Source: Bombyx mori
Taxonomy: Eukaryota > Arthropoda > Insecta > Lepidoptera > Bombycidae
Reading direction: 5' to 3'
DNA length: 64,000 bases
Assembly: GCF_030269925.1 (NCBI RefSeq)
Contig: NC_085107.1
Span: 7,750,001 to 7,814,000, forward strand
Shown here: positions 62,589 through 64,000 of the stretch, in pieces
How positions within the stretch are numbered: the stretch's first letter is position 1
Layout of the letters: every line of letters begins with the position of its first letter
Position numbers and translations under genes: made by a program
Notes under the pieces: model-generated
Databases searched by the model: none
Told to the model about the DNA's origin: nothing
Seen by the model: only the letters and a program-made list of their open reading frames with translations

Positions 62589-63110
62589 CTATTACCGTCT
62601 GGAGGAATTCCACATGTCAAATGAAATTTTTATCTGCTACCGCGATCCTAGGGATCGTGCTGCATTTTACGCTATCGGCTTTAGCTTCGTTTGTTCAACT
62701 GTATTTTTCAACGACAATACTGTAATATCATTTCCAACCAAAGTTTTCGAGCGTGCTCTGAGCAAAAACGGTGGGAGTTGCTCAAACAAGTTTTTTCAGC
62801 AAAACCTAAAAGTTTATAATTTAGTTCTGCTTGTTTTTACGATATTACTTGAACAACGGCTTTCCTATAATACTTCGGTTACATGTTCCGTCCATGGATA
62901 GATATTATTGTATTAACTACTATAAAAGAAAGATTACTAAAGGTAATAGAAGGAGTGAAACTCGGAGGAATGCTATTGATTGCTTGTACTGTAGCGGTAG
63001 TGAACATGGCTGCCATGCTGGTGTAATGTAAGGTTGCAGCTGGTCCATCGTAAGTCACTAGTTCATAGGAAACAGTAAAAGGAGCGTCGCTCGAAGGATA
63101 CTCCTCACTA
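62589..63110. other. Intergenic DNA with a 95-codon frame
   Basis: The frame 62614-62901 has no recognised domain. Nothing else supported. Confidence 0.35.
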
Positions 63111-63360
63111 TCTATACTAATATATAAATCTACAGTGGTTTTTACGGATGTTCCGTTATAACTACTGAACCATGTATCCGATTGACTTGAAACTTGGTAT
63201 CAATGTAGAAAATACATGTATTTAATAGATAAGCTAATATTTATATGAGTGTTGGACTCCCTACACCAGTTGCGGGGGCGTTAATGACGAGAATCTTTGT
63301 GGGGGTGAGAAATAATAATGTTAATTTTAAATGGCCAGCGAAGCAGACGGTTACAGGTAG
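63111..63360 (+). mobile_element. Non-autonomous Helitron (250 bp)
   Basis: Starts TCTATACTAATATATAA after an A and ends GCAGACGGTTACAGGTAG before a T. The start and the GAAGCAGACGG block before the end are hallmark sequences of moth Helitrons; the last four bases are GTAG instead of CTAG. No coding capacity. Confidence 0.7.
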
Positions 63361-63786
63361 TACTATATAAGATTTGGTTGAAATAACTTGTAACACTATT
63401 TAGGCTTCATCAGATTTAATATATTCGCTTACCACGAACGTTTATCCTGTGCGATACTAATATTCGCCAACCCGTACTCCTAAAGACTTAATTAGATTCC
63501 GATGGCAAAATATCCCTTACGTATAAAGTCAATGTCTTTCAAATATATTTATATAATATAAAATAGAACAATAACAAAATAGAATAGGTAAAGCTGATAC
63601 AAATAAACTTTAAGCAGGAAACATTGAAAGGCCATTATAACTTCTGCAAGGTTTTAAATAAAGTTTACAAATGTATTAGAGTCAAATTAAATAGATGAGC
63701 TTTACATCAGTGAAAACAAAATGACTCTATAGCGTTTGTATGATGTACTATTGAAGATATTGAAAATAATACTTTTTTGTATGTGT
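63361..63786. other. AT-rich intergenic DNA
   Basis: Nothing recognised. Confidence 0.45.
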
Positions 63787-63787
63787 A

Positions 63788-63843
<56 letters not shown>

Positions 63844-64000
63844 GAATTGCTGTTCGTTAGTCTCGCTAAAACTCGAGAACTGCTGGACCGATTTGGCTAA
63901 TTTTGGTCTTGAATTATTTGTAGAAGTCCAGAGAAGGTTTAAAAGGTAGATAAATATGAAAATTACTTTTGTTTGTTTTAAGTTTATTTTATACAAAAGT
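63787..64000 (+). mobile_element. Partial Helitron, same family as 13426-13721
   Basis: After a (TA)n run the sequence AATGAATTGCTGTTCGTTAG, then TCTCGCTAAAACTCGAGAAC and GAAGTCCAGAGAAGG, matches the minus strand of the Helitron at 13426-13721. The 5' end has been replaced or expanded by the microsatellite. It continues past the window end. Confidence 0.7.
63790..63840. repeat. (TA)n microsatellite
   Basis: About 25 TA units at the 5' end of the Helitron copy. Confidence 0.95.

Noticed and set aside
63790..63840. CRISPR or satellite array
   Set aside because: Simple (TA)n; no spaced repeats anywhere in the window.

Overview
The window is lepidopteran nuclear DNA, almost certainly silkworm (Bombyx mori or B. 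mandarina). The evidence is a dozen or more copies of the Bm1 SINE, other moth-type retroposons, Helitrons ending in TC...CTAG, an AT-rich background and no dense gene layout. I see only one credible host-gene piece: a signal-peptide first exon with a splice donor on the minus strand near 2391-2508. Nearly everything else recognisable is mobile DNA.

Layout. 1-1570: AT-rich start, then a GC-rich hairpin-rich island (about 385-1560). 2391-2508: host first exon. 3660-16400: scattered SINEs, a DD37D mariner split by a tRNA-derived SINE, RT relics, a Helitron, and three head-to-tail Bm1 copies, one of them split by an R1-clade LINE. 16400-28560: mostly unannotated AT-rich DNA with old SINEs, a hAT-type MITE (24124-24538) and LINE fragments. 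28563-57068: one very large nested cluster. 57069-64000: AT-rich DNA with a retroposon carrying target-site duplications, Bm1 pieces, a perfect 77-bp inverted repeat and two Helitrons.

The nested cluster is the main content. A BEL/Pao LTR retrotransposon lies between two GTAAT target duplications. It has two 774-bp LTRs that look identical by eye, a primer-binding site, gag-protease, RT, RNase H and integrase, but its frame is broken once in the RT region. Each LTR is invaded by jockey-clade non-LTR elements about 5.2-5.3 kb long. I name them A (29061-34292), B (34304-44697), C (38773-43987, inside B) and D (51490-56781). A, C and D keep both ORFs open. B has lost its FADD catalytic box and is cut by C.

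The main discovery candidate is this: A, B and D all sit at exactly the same 11-bp site (ctgcaaattca) in the two LTRs. The last A of that site looks like the LTR transcription start: a TATA-like box lies 31 bp upstream, an initiator TCAGTT overlaps it, and a DPE-like AGACCT lies at +28. The jockey elements carry their own initiator and a GGACG(T/C) DPE at +28, so insertion joins an LTR TATA box to a jockey initiator/DPE promoter in register. Family B/D also has tandem promoter-like monomers in its 5'UTR. Whether this is target specificity, homology-guided insertion or gene conversion cannot be settled from this window alone.
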